Positions 1-6,539 of a stretch of DNA of 8,765 nucleotides are shown here, piece by piece. The stretch is from positions 1-8,765 of the forward strand of contig JAPUGN010000144.1 in the NCBI GenBank assembly GCA_027298165.1, read 5' to 3'. The translations under genes were made by a program, and so were the position numbers. Every line of letters starts with the position of its first letter. Positions within the stretch are counted from its first letter, which is position 1. Under the pieces are notes generated by a model, which saw only the letters and a list, made by a program, of their open reading frames with translations, was not told the origin of the DNA and searched no databases. Origin of the DNA: Nitrospinota bacterium (GTDB lineage Bacteria; Nitrospinota; Nitrospinia; Nitrospinales; Nitrospinaceae).

Positions 1-741
1 AAGGCCGGGATGATTTTTTATTCCAAAAAGGAAAAGCCGTTCGAAATCTCAACCGTCGCCAAGGAAGTGTACGATGTGACCGGCGCCGGCGACACCGTCA
101 TCAGCGTGTTCGGCATGTCCCTGTTCAGCGATTTCAGTTACGGCGAGGCGGCGTGGCTGGCCAACATGGCGGCGGGCATCGTCGTCGGCAAAATCGGAAC
201 CGCCGTGGTCACACTGGAAGAGATCAACGAATTTCTGGAAGAGGAAATGCTGCGCACGTCCAGCACCATCTTGAAACTCCATGAGGTCAAACAAGTCGTC
301 AGCCTGGCCAAAAGCGTCGGCAAGACCATCGTTTTCACCAACGGCTGTTTTGACCTGATTCACGGCGGCCATATCAAATTTTTACAGCAGGCCAAACAAC
401 AGGGCGACCTGTTGATCATCGGGCTCAACAGCGATGAATCGGTCCGCGCCATCAAAGGCGACGGACGTCCCATCAACTCCCAGGACGAACGCGCCAACAT
501 CCTGTCCGCCCTGCAGGACGTCGATTATATCACCATCTTCAACGAACAGACGCCGGAAAGTCTGATCCGCGAAATCCGGCCCGATGTATTGGTGAAAGGC
601 GACGATTACAAACTCGAAGACGTGGTCGGGCGGAAAATCGTCGAGGGTTACGGCGCGCGTGTGGCGCTGATTCCCATCGTCAAAGGCCTGTCCACCTCCA
701 GCACTGTCGACAAAATCCTGCAAGCCAACCGGGGTAATTGA
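1..741 (+). CDS. hldE: Bifunctional D-beta-D-heptose 7-phosphate kinase / D-beta-D-heptose 1-phosphate adenylyltransferase (5'-truncated by window)
   Basis: Cytoplasmic enzyme of ADP-heptose synthesis for the LPS inner core: it phosphorylates heptose-7-phosphate at O1, then transfers AMP to heptose-1-phosphate. The reading frame is open from base 1, so the gene starts before the window; the ATG at 10 is internal. The first ~80 residues are the end of a PfkB/ribokinase domain, with the DVTGAGDT anion-hole/catalytic-base motif at 73-96. The rest is a cytidylyltransferase-fold domain with TNGCFD and the HGGH nucleotide-binding motif (361-372), then LVKGDDY and a final GLSTSS motif. Domain order and C-terminal length match HldE of about 480 residues, so roughly the first half is missing. 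No frameshift or lost key residue is visible in the part present. It ends at TGA and faces elbB convergently. A stand-alone HldA/HldC arrangement is excluded because both domains are in one frame. Confidence 0.93.
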   Translation, partial: KAGMIFYSKKEKPFEISTVAKEVYDVTGAGDTVISVFGMSLFSDFSYGEAAWLANMAAGIVVGKIGTAVVTLEEINEFLEEEMLRTSSTILKLHEVKQVVSLAKSVGKTIVFTNGCFDLIHGGHIKFLQQAKQQGDLLIIGLNSDESVRAIKGDGRPINSQDERANILSALQDVDYITIFNEQTPESLIREIRPDVLVKGDDYKLEDVVGRKIVEGYGARVALIPIVKGLSTSSTVDKILQANRGN

Positions 742-757
742 TCCGACGCATTCCAAC

Positions 758-929
758 TGTCACCCTGAACCGGTCAAAGGGGGGCAAGTGAACAAGATAA
801 AACCCCCAGATTTTTCGTTGCCACGGCTCCAGAATGACACATTGATATTAATGATCATCCTGAGCAAAACGAAGGATCCAAGTTTTCAGTTTTTGTCCTG
901 CCTATCTTCGCAATCCTGTTATCCTGTCA
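758..929. repeat. Cluster of small palindromic/tandem intergenic repeat pieces
   Basis: The gap between convergent hldE and elbB holds three variants of a TGTCATCCTGAGC-like unit. They lie at 758-770 (plus), 853-865 (plus) and 829-840 (minus, reading GTGTCATTCTGG). The first and third face each other as an imperfect inverted repeat about 80 bases across. The second continues into a short hairpin, ATCCT at 857-861 pairing with AGGAT at 873-877. Next is a tandem pair, ATCCTGTT then ATCCTGTC (913-928). I recall such TGTCATCCTGAGC and AATCCTGT units as common intergenic repeats in diverse bacteria, but no search was run. No coding potential is seen here. The hairpin with the T-rich stretch at 881-895 may also serve as a weak terminator for hldE. 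Confidence 0.5.
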
Positions 930-945
930 AAATTTATTTTCCTGA

Positions 946-1611
946 CTAGATCATCTTCACCAGCTGGTTGACGGTCTTCTCGATCCCTTCCGCCACTTCG
1001 CCGATGTTTTGCCCCAGCATATACGCCGGGGTGGAGACGATCCTGTTGGGCGCGTCCACCACCATTTCGGTGACGGCGGCGGTCTGATGCTTGGTGCCCA
1101 TGGCTTCCATTTTAGCGCTGGTATCCGGATCGTTGCCGATGGTCAACGTCGGGTTTGCGTCGGAGTCCTCATAGATTTTCGCCATCATCGCCGGGGCGAT
1201 GCAGAGCACCGCCTGCGGTTTCTGTTTCTGTTCGAACTCCTTGACCAGCCGTTTGACTTCGGGATGCACCTCGCAGTTTTCACCCTTCACCGCGAAGTCG
1301 CACAGATTCTTGGCCGCGCCGAAGCCGCCGGGGAAGATGAGTGCGTCGATGTCGTCCGCCTTCACTGTGGCGATGTCCTTGATGGTGCCGCGGGCGATGC
1401 GCGCTGATTCCACCAGCACGTTGCGGCTTTCGCCTTTAGCCTCTTCGCCAGTAAGGTGGTTGATGACATGCAATTGATCCACATTGGGCGCCATGCACAC
1501 TGCTTCGGCACCGGCCCGGTCGATCGCCAGCAGGGTGATGACCGATTCATGAATTTCCGCACCGTCGTACACCCCGCATCCGGAGAGCACCACTCCGATT
1601 TTCTTTTTCAT
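946..1611 (-). CDS. elbB: ElbB, DJ-1/PfpI-family isoprenoid-biosynthesis-associated / glyoxalase-like protein
   Basis: Soluble cytoplasmic protein of 221 residues, close to the ~217 of E. coli ElbB. It matches that protein along its full length from memory: the N-terminal KKIGVVLSGCGVYDG, then HESV, APN, VINHLTGE, the LIFPGGFGAAKNL stretch (residues 91-103) and TPAYMLGQNI near the C-terminus. The candidate nucleophile-elbow cysteine is Cys137 in LCIAPAMM, preceded by the conserved Glu/His-rich N-terminal loop. The family has weak glyoxalase activity in vitro and a reported link to isoprenoid synthesis; its physiological role is unsettled. The start is supported by a GGAGG ribosome-binding site (complement of 1618-1622) six bases before the ATG. 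It is transcribed alone, convergent with hldE and divergent from the unknown gene at 1868. Identity is confident; biochemical role is not. Confidence 0.92.
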   Translation of the reverse strand: MKKKIGVVLSGCGVYDGAEIHESVITLLAIDRAGAEAVCMAPNVDQLHVINHLTGEEAKGESRNVLVESARIARGTIKDIATVKADDIDALIFPGGFGAAKNLCDFAVKGENCEVHPEVKRLVKEFEQKQKPQAVLCIAPAMMAKIYEDSDANPTLTIGNDPDTSAKMEAMGTKHQTAAVTEMVVDAPNRIVSTPAYMLGQNIGEVAEGIEKTVNQLVKMI

Positions 1612-1684
1612 ACCACGCCTCCGCCTGATTTCTCAGGTCTTAGTAGTTGACGATAGAACACCTGTTATCGGTTGGATTGAGCGG

Positions 1685-1690
1685 ATTTTA
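1685..1690 (-). promoter_or_regulatory. Candidate extended -10 box for elbB
   Basis: On the minus strand TGCTAAAAT reads as an extended -10 (TGN plus TAAAAT), 74 bases before the elbB start codon. No convincing -35 lies 16-18 bases further upstream. An extended -10 can act without one, but this remains a motif-level guess. Confidence 0.25.
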
Positions 1691-1777
1691 GCACAAATCC
1701 ACATCGTGGGCCATCGCCGCCAAGGCCCGCCGGGGTGTTGAGGAGCAGGTTGTGCCGCAGTAAACGGTGGATTTTGT

Positions 1778-1806
1778 TTGGGGAAGACGAGGCTTTGTAC
1801 TAAAAT
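1778..1806 (+). promoter_or_regulatory. Candidate sigma-70 promoter for the 1868-3241 gene pair
   Basis: TTGGGG (1778-1783) and TAAAAT (1801-1806) are separated by 17 bases. The -10 is good and the -35 is poor beyond TTG. Transcription would start near 1813, leaving a leader of about 55 bases before the ATG at 1868. If real, it rules out an in-frame TTG start at 1778, which would lie inside the -35. Confidence 0.3.
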
Positions 1807-1867
1807 CGGCAACATCACTTCAAATCCTGAAATCTCTGATCGGCGGGAGACGGTTCCCGGTAAAATT

Positions 1868-2320
1868 ATGAGCGCATCGAATCCGGTGGCGGACAGCATC
1901 AAGTTTTCCATTATCAAAAGCGGGTTTCCCGATAAGGTGGTGCGCCTGCCGTTCAAGCCGGTCCACGAAAGTTGCAAGAAAAACGGCACCGCGCTGGCCG
2001 ACGTGCTCGAGCATCTGAAAGGCGAGGGTGTTCTCGGTGCGATGGCAGGGGATTACATCGTGTTCCGCTCGCCCGAAATGGCCGCAACGGAAAATGAGCC
2101 GGCCCGGAAGGAGGCGCCCGATTCGCCCGAGGGCTCCTGGTGGAGCAAGCTTTCGGGGTTGGGCGATCTGTCGTCCATGGCCAAGGAAGCGATGGCGAAA
2201 CTGAAGCCGGAACAGTTGGCCGAAATTAAAAAACGTGTTGAGAATATGAGTGACGACGAAAAGAAAAACATCATGAAAACGATATCGGAGATGATGCATT
2301 TCTCCAAAGACAAAAAATGA
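1868..2320 (+). CDS. Unrecognised 150-residue protein with charged helical C-terminus
   Basis: I do not recognise this protein. The N-terminal ~70 residues look like a small folded alpha/beta unit, ending in GDYIVFRSPE. A Pro/Glu/Ala-rich linker follows (about residues 70-90, with PARKEAPDSPEGS), then SWWSKLSGLGDLSSMAK. The C-terminal ~45 residues are strongly helical and charged, with PEQLAEIKKRVENMSDDEKK; this resembles short paired-helix segments such as STI1-type repeats, but only superficially. There is no signal peptide, membrane segment or metal motif. I chose the ATG at 1868 over an in-frame TTG at 1778 because the earlier residues look like untranslated leader and overlap a possible promoter. 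No good Shine-Dalgarno is seen: the nearest GGGAG lies about 20 bases upstream. It is probably cotranscribed with the gene at 2372. The frame has clear coding character; function unknown. Confidence 0.72.
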   Translation: MSASNPVADSIKFSIIKSGFPDKVVRLPFKPVHESCKKNGTALADVLEHLKGEGVLGAMAGDYIVFRSPEMAATENEPARKEAPDSPEGSWWSKLSGLGDLSSMAKEAMAKLKPEQLAEIKKRVENMSDDEKKNIMKTISEMMHFSKDKK

Positions 2321-2371
2321 CCTGCGGGGTGCAGTGAGTTATTCAAGAACCTGGATCAATGGGAACCGTTT

Positions 2372-3241
2372 ATGCTGATTTTTGCCAAAGATATTACCGA
2401 ACGCGATCATAAACATGCGCGCGAAGCCGACAACGCGGCGTTGCGCGAATATATGGAATACCAGCGCAAACTGTTTCCCTATACAGTGATCCGCGCCGGG
2501 TTGGACTTGGCGTACAAGGAGCTTGACGACGTCCTCAACTATGTCGACAACGAGTACCAGAAACCGGAAGGGGCCATGCGCGACGAATACCCGGCGAACA
2601 TCCCCGAATGGTACCGCCAACAGTTTCCCTGGGCGGGATCGTTTATGGAAATGGAGGACATGCACTCGCTCATGGTCCTATTGATCAAAGGGATGGATTC
2701 CTTCCGCACCTATGAAAAGGCCAATACCTACCACTGGGCCGTGTTGTACGACACCACCCGCAATATCGTGCGGGTCTATAACGAATTGTTGAACACCGAC
2801 GCCGAGCGAGCGCGGGACATTCAACTGAGTCAGGCGGTGGAGGTGGATTTTGAGGATTTTGTCAACAACTACTGGCCGCATCTGGAGTTCATGATTCTGT
2901 CCAAACCCGATTACGCCCATACCCGGTTGATGGAGCGGGTGCGGCAGGCGGAAAAGACCATCAAACAATGTATGGCCGAGGGCGGGGCGCCGCTCGCCGC
3001 CCTGGAGAAAGCGGGAGAACAGTTTGCACTCGAACACGCCACCTTGCCCCTGTTACGGCGCGACCCCATCCCTCCCGATCTGGCGGCGCTGGAATCCCGC
3101 CCATTGAAGGACAACCCTTTCGAAGCCCTGTCGCAGTTCATTCCGGCAGACGACGACTCACCTTTCGCTGGACTCTCCCGCATCGATGCGGAATATGAAA
3201 TGAATTTTAATCTCAGCCGCAGTCAGACCCCCGCTTCCTGA
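2372..3241 (+). CDS. Unrecognised 289-residue soluble, mostly helical protein
   Basis: I do not recognise a family. The sequence looks mostly helical and charged, with no signal peptide, membrane span or nucleotide-binding motif. Notable parts are an aromatic stretch around residues 78-90 (NIPEWYRQQFPW), a long helical middle with YDTTRNIVRVYNELL and VNNYWPHLEF, and a proline-rich, lower-complexity tail after about residue 225 (RRDPIPPDL). There is one cysteine (QCMAEG). It begins 51 bases after the preceding stop, so a two-gene operon is likely. The ATG at 2372 has only a weak GGGAA seven bases upstream. The frame is open back to 2321 but offers no ATG, GTG or TTG; a CTG at 2351 (reading LDQWEPF into the ATG) is a possible alternative start. 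Function cannot be assigned from the sequence. Confidence 0.75.
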   Translation: MLIFAKDITERDHKHAREADNAALREYMEYQRKLFPYTVIRAGLDLAYKELDDVLNYVDNEYQKPEGAMRDEYPANIPEWYRQQFPWAGSFMEMEDMHSLMVLLIKGMDSFRTYEKANTYHWAVLYDTTRNIVRVYNELLNTDAERARDIQLSQAVEVDFEDFVNNYWPHLEFMILSKPDYAHTRLMERVRQAEKTIKQCMAEGGAPLAALEKAGEQFALEHATLPLLRRDPIPPDLAALESRPLKDNPFEALSQFIPADDDSPFAGLSRIDAEYEMNFNLSRSQTPAS

Positions 3242-3371
3242 TTGAATTATCGGCAGATATATTTTTAAAGGAGCGTCGATATTTTGGAAGGCTGTTTTTG
3301 CGATTTACAAACAGGAAAAGGACCTTTAATCTAAAAGAAAAGTGATCTGACAAAGTATTAGGGGAGATGGG

Positions 3372-3563
3372 ATGGAAAAGATTCTGCAAACGGTCAACAT
3401 GTGCAATTACTGCACGCATGAAATACAAAGCTGTGGCGCCGAGCCGGTCTTCAGCCGGGAGGTGTCGGTCACCAACGGCTCCAAACTGGATTCGCAGGAA
3501 GCCGTGGTGGCCTGCGATAAATACGAAAGCCCCGTCGAATTATTGAAAACCAAGTTCCACTGA
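3372..3563 (+). CDS. Small four-cysteine protein (63 residues), possible metal-binding
   Basis: Short protein with a clear ribosome-binding site (GGGGAG at 3361-3366, five bases before the ATG). Cysteines are at 11, 14, 21 and 48: a CNYC pair followed six residues later by a third, then ACDKYESPVEL. The CxxC-x6-C plus distal C pattern, with His16 nearby, could bind zinc or an iron-sulphur centre, or form disulphides; nothing in the sequence decides between these. There is no signal peptide, so a cytoplasmic location is likely. It sits 130 bases after the preceding gene and is followed by small hairpins, so it may be its own transcription unit. I do not recognise a named family. The good ribosome-binding site and codon use like the neighbours support it as a real gene. 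Confidence 0.65.
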   Translation: MEKILQTVNMCNYCTHEIQSCGAEPVFSREVSVTNGSKLDSQEAVVACDKYESPVELLKTKFH

Positions 3564-3567
3564 AAAA

Positions 3568-3603
3568 GGCCTGAGGGCCAACCTCATTTCCCGTCCGGGA
3601 AAT
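3568..3603 (+). terminator. Twin small hairpins after the cysteine-rich gene (possible terminator)
   Basis: GGCC-TGAG-GGCC (3568-3579) is followed by a perfect 8-base palindrome, ATTTCCCG / CGGGAAAT (3586-3593 and 3596-3603, two-base spacer). They begin five bases after the stop codon. No T-run follows, so intrinsic termination is uncertain; a 3'-end processing or stability hairpin is an alternative. Confidence 0.35.
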
Positions 3604-3654
3604 TTCCAGTAAAAGACGCAAGAATTGTTAAGGTGGTTTAAAATCAGTATTTTG

Positions 3655-3670
3655 TGTAATTTAAATTACA
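3655..3670. promoter_or_regulatory. Perfect 16-base AT-rich palindrome, candidate operator
   Basis: TGTAATTTAAATTACA is perfectly self-complementary, TGTAA half-sites facing each other, like many dimeric-regulator operators. It lies 189 bases before the ATG at 3859, in the most AT-rich part of the window. A weak promoter can be drawn overlapping it: TTACAT 3666-3671, 16-base spacer, TATATT 3688-3693. A repressor there would then cover the -35. In AT-rich sequence such matches arise easily, so this is suggestive only. Confidence 0.4.
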
Positions 3671-3694
3671 TTAACTATCTATTTCTATATATTT

Positions 3695-3719
3695 CAAAAT
3701 TGCAAGTGTTTCAATTTTG
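3695..3719. repeat. Perfect 8-base inverted repeat in AT-rich leader
   Basis: CAAAATTG (3695-3702) and CAATTTTG (3712-3719) are exact inverted copies around a 9-base spacer. They lie just downstream of the palindrome at 3655-3670. The arms could be a second regulator-binding site or a weak RNA hairpin near the start of the transcript for the 3859 gene. The rest of the 3564-3858 gap holds no recognisable RNA gene. Confidence 0.4.
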
Positions 3720-3813
3720 TAACACAACGCTAACGGGCCTGTGATATCGACCAGGTAGACTGGTTCCAGATACGGAGAAAGACAATTCGACCCGGCTTAG
3801 GATTTAGAGGGAA

Positions 3814-3855
3814 GTGATTGAATACGGATCGGAAATTTCGAAGGAAGAGGACTGA
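3814..3855 (+). other. Possible upstream ORF (13 codons) coupled to the 3859 gene
   Basis: A GTG start at 3814, with GAGGGAA just before it, opens a short frame reading MIEYGSEISKEED. It ends at TGA (3853-3855), three bases before the ATG of the next gene. The spacing would allow termination-reinitiation coupling. The same purine-rich bases also form the downstream ribosome-binding site (GGAAGAGGA), so chance is a fair explanation. Confidence 0.2.
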
Positions 3856-3858
3856 ACA

Positions 3859-4224
3859 ATGGAAGATCGAAACAAAAAAGAACTGGCGGAATTTTTATGG
3901 CTGGAAATCAACCGGGCCATTCTCAACTCGAACAATGTCCGTAACTGCCTGAAGATTTTAAAGCAGATGGATATGTTGGATTTTCTCTGCCAGCACGATT
4001 ACATCCTTGACGGCAAGAAGCTGGTCGAAAAGATATTGGACGAACCCCGCAGGCTGGATGAACCGGCCGGGAATTCTGAAAATTCTGAATCCCATCTTGA
4101 TAATGACATGGAGATGATTCTGGAGGGTGAAAAAGCGGTTCATTTTCTCAATCAGGATGTGGATTTAACCCATGGGGTGTTCACCCAACAATTGATACGC
4201 GCCTACGGTTTTTGCCGTAATTAA
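3859..4224 (+). CDS. Unrecognised 121-residue soluble protein
   Basis: I do not recognise a family. The first ~62 residues look like three helices, with ELAEFLWLEINRAIL, NVRNCLKILKQMDMLDFLC and GKKLVEKIL. An acidic Ser/Asn-rich linker follows, in which a 9-base direct repeat (AATTCTGAA, from 4072) encodes NSENSES. The last ~35 residues form another helical segment, ending QQLIRAYGFCRN. Cysteines are at 30, 44 and 119, without a CxxC pair. No signal peptide or membrane span is present. The start is well supported by AGGAAGAGGA about eight bases upstream. The gene appears to stand alone: a long AT-rich leader precedes it and a hairpin terminator follows about 100 bases after its stop. Function unknown. 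Confidence 0.72.
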   Translation: MEDRNKKELAEFLWLEINRAILNSNNVRNCLKILKQMDMLDFLCQHDYILDGKKLVEKILDEPRRLDEPAGNSENSESHLDNDMEMILEGEKAVHFLNQDVDLTHGVFTQQLIRAYGFCRN

Positions 4225-4327
4225 ATAGTGAGTGGGATCCCGTACAGATTTGCTGAAGATGTACTCCTCCAAGAAGAGTAAAAGGGTGACTTCCTATTGC
4301 AGGCATGCTTGAGACACCTGCACTCCG

Positions 4328-4358
4328 GGCCCGGACGGTTTTTCCGCTTGGGCCTTTT
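4328..4358 (+). terminator. Intrinsic terminator after the 3859-4224 gene
   Basis: GGCCCGGACGG (4328-4338) pairs with CCGCTTGGGCC (4344-4354) around a TTTTT loop. The 11-position stem has one A-C mismatch and two G-U pairs, and is followed by TTTT (4355-4358). This separates the unknown gene from the hexomutase gene, so the latter needs its own promoter in 4359-4426. TACAAT at 4363-4368 is a possible -10 there, without a clear -35. Confidence 0.6.
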
Positions 4359-4426
4359 GTGTTACAATCCCCTCATCAGTGGCCTCCATCCTTCCCTGAT
4401 AGCGCTCTGACCGCCCAATCGAACCC

Positions 4427-6499
4427 ATGACCCCCTCCAAAAAACGTTCCATTTCCCGTCGATTCCGTGTGCAGGGCACCGATGGCATTCGCCGGCAAGT
4501 GCGCCGCGCCAGCGATCCCTCGCTTAACGGTCTGTCGCCGATGCAGGCGTTTTTGGACCGGGGGGTGATCACCGAGGAGTTCATGGAGCGCTACGCCTAC
4601 GCCCACGTGAGCTCGTTGATCCGCAACCGGCAACTCCGGCGCGGCGATTCCTGCGTCGTGGGTTGGGACCCCCGCGACGTTAAGGGATACTTTACCGGCG
4701 CGGTGATCCGGGGTATCCGCAAAGCCGGGGTACATGCCCTGGTGCTGGGCACGGTACCGACCCCGCTGGTACCGATGTTCATGATGAGCCGGGGCGCCGG
4801 GGGTGCGTTCATGGTCACCGCGTCACACAATCCGAAAGACCAAAACGGCATCAAGACCTTTCTCGCCTACCGGGGGATGAAACTCCTGCCGGAAAACGAT
4901 ATCGCCCTGACCCGCACTCTGATGTCTCTGGGAGCCCTCCGCAGCAAACCGGTCAAAGGACGGCGCATCGACCAGAGACAACCGGCGCTCGATTTGTTTC
5001 GCCGTTTTTCCCTGGACCCGGAAAATTCCTGGTGCCGGGATGTTTCTTTTAAAAATATCCTTTTGGTGGTGGACCCGGCACGCGGATCGCTCGCCGGCAT
5101 CGCCGCGGAGGTGTTCAGGAAAGTCGGTTTCGGAAAGGTCATCGAAATCAACAATCGCTTAAACGGCAACGTCAACCTCAACAGCGGTGTGGCCGACCTT
5201 GAGGGTTATTCCGTCATTTCCCGGGACATGATCCAAAAAGGTTCCGGCCTTTTTTCAAAACACGCCGCCCTCCTGAAACTGTTTGAGCTCGGCCGCAAAC
5301 ATAAAAACCGTCTGCGGTCGGGGACCCTCCGCCTCAGCGGCGCGGTATTCGATGCCGACGGCGATCGTTTTTACCGGCTCGATTATCATCCGGGCAAGGA
5401 TTGTCTGTTGGTGCTGAGCGGCGATGAAACGGCCTATTTGCAGGCCGAATATCTTATGAAGTGCGATCCCAAAAAATATCAGGGCACGGTTTACGTCCAT
5501 ACAGTGGAAAGCGATCTCAATACGTCGCGGGCGGTGGCGCGGTTGGGATACCGGCCGCAGTTGTCGCCGGTTGGCGATAAATGGGTGTTGCACTGCATCG
5601 CTCTTTTGATCGTGGAAACACGGATGAAAGGAATGCGGGGGTCGAAGGCAGCGGCCCTGAAAAAAAAACTGGGGTTATTGCAGCGATCTGAACAGCAGGA
5701 CGTCTCGGCCCTTGAAACCCTGGAGGCACGAATCGATCGATTGAGTGCCGGTGACCCCGAGTTGCGAAATTTACCCTTCGCGGTGGGCAGTGAAGAGACG
5801 GGTCATAACATTACTCTGGGTTGGATGGACGGGAAGGAGGGAGAGCGCATGCCCGTGTTTTGCGGCAACGGTTTGAAAAGCGCATTGAATACCTTCGCCG
5901 CGTCCCAGGTTCTGCTGGGCGGCCAACCGGTGGCCCGGTATTACGCCCGACTGGAGCGGCCCTTTCCTCCTGGCTTCAAGCAGACCCTGTACGTGTATAG
6001 CATTCATCAGGAACAATTCGTGAACGGCTCCGGGGTCTGGCACCGTATTCGACGATCTATCCTGAAAGCGGCACGGGAACGGGGTTACCGGGGACGGGTG
6101 ACGCCTTTCCGCCGGGACCGGGATATGCTGTACATTTCACTGGAGTCTCCGAAGGGCACCGCGGCGGGTATTTTTGTCCGCAACTCCGGCACCGAAAACA
6201 AGATCAGCGTCAACCTGCGCGGGGCCAAAGGCGACGCTGTATCATTAAAGGCGATGGGAGAGCAGGCGGTGCGCATCCTTTTTACCGCACTCAAAAACGA
6301 AGACAGCCGACATTACCCAGTGGAGCTGGATCTGTTGAGCCGCATTGCGGGCAAACCTCTGCAGGAGTCACAGGTCACCGGCGCCACCCACCGGCGGGTG
6401 CTGGTGGAATTGGAAAAACAAAAACTCGTGCAACCGTCCGCAAAGGGCTGGCGACTGACCCCACTGGGGTCATGGTATATTAACAGTGCGCCGGAATAA
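4427..6499 (+). CDS. Enlarged alpha-D-phosphohexomutase (phosphoglucomutase/phosphomannomutase family) with C-terminal extension
   Basis: Cytoplasmic enzyme that moves phosphate between C1 and C6 of hexoses via a phosphoserine. All four signature loops are present: catalytic TASHNP (residues 131-136, Ser133), the Mg-binding DADGDR (309-314), the sugar-specificity loop GSEETGH (454-460) and the phosphate-binding loop RNSGTEN (585-591). The N-terminal FRVQGTDGIRR is also typical. At 690 residues it is far longer than the usual ~450-460. Extra length lies between the catalytic and metal loops, in a charged probable coiled-coil insert at about 400-447 before the sugar loop, and in a ~65-residue tail (626-690). 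The tail looks like a winged helix (THRRVLVELEKQKLVQ then GWRLTPLG). The substrate (glucose, mannose or glucosamine phosphate) cannot be read off. The start is the only in-frame ATG after a stop at 4400; no Shine-Dalgarno is visible. The next gene follows after 40 bases. Confidence 0.88.
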   Translation: MTPSKKRSISRRFRVQGTDGIRRQVRRASDPSLNGLSPMQAFLDRGVITEEFMERYAYAHVSSLIRNRQLRRGDSCVVGWDPRDVKGYFTGAVIRGIRKAGVHALVLGTVPTPLVPMFMMSRGAGGAFMVTASHNPKDQNGIKTFLAYRGMKLLPENDIALTRTLMSLGALRSKPVKGRRIDQRQPALDLFRRFSLDPENSWCRDVSFKNILLVVDPARGSLAGIAAEVFRKVGFGKVIEINNRLNGNVNLNSGVADLEGYSVISRDMIQKGSGLFSKHAALLKLFELGRKHKNRLRSGTLRLSGAVFDADGDRFYRLDYHPGKDCLLVLSGDETAYLQAEYLMKCDPKKYQGTVYVHTVESDLNTSRAVARLGYRPQLSPVGDKWVLHCIALLIVETRMKGMRGSKAAALKKKLGLLQRSEQQDVSALETLEARIDRLSAGDPELRNLPFAVGSEETGHNITLGWMDGKEGERMPVFCGNGLKSALNTFAASQVLLGGQPVARYYARLERPFPPGFKQTLYVYSIHQEQFVNGSGVWHRIRRSILKAARERGYRGRVTPFRRDRDMLYISLESPKGTAAGIFVRNSGTENKISVNLRGAKGDAVSLKAMGEQAVRILFTALKNEDSRHYPVELDLLSRIAGKPLQESQVTGATHRRVLVELEKQKLVQPSAKGWRLTPLGSWYINSAPE

Positions 6500-6539
6500 A
6501 GCTGGCGCATTCTGAAAACCATGTTCCGGTATTGTTGCT

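Noticed and set aside
771..808. GGGGGG/CCCCC hairpin within the hldE-elbB gap
   Set aside because: Short homopolymer arms with an 18-base loop and no T-run. Too weak to call a terminator alone.
1009..1407. 132-codon plus-strand ORF opposite elbB
   Set aside because: His/Gly/Asp/Arg-rich shadow of the well-matched elbB frame, with no independent support.
1778..1867. N-terminal extension of the 1868 gene from a TTG start
   Set aside because: The added residues have little protein character, and the TTG overlaps a plausible promoter; the ATG at 1868 is more likely.
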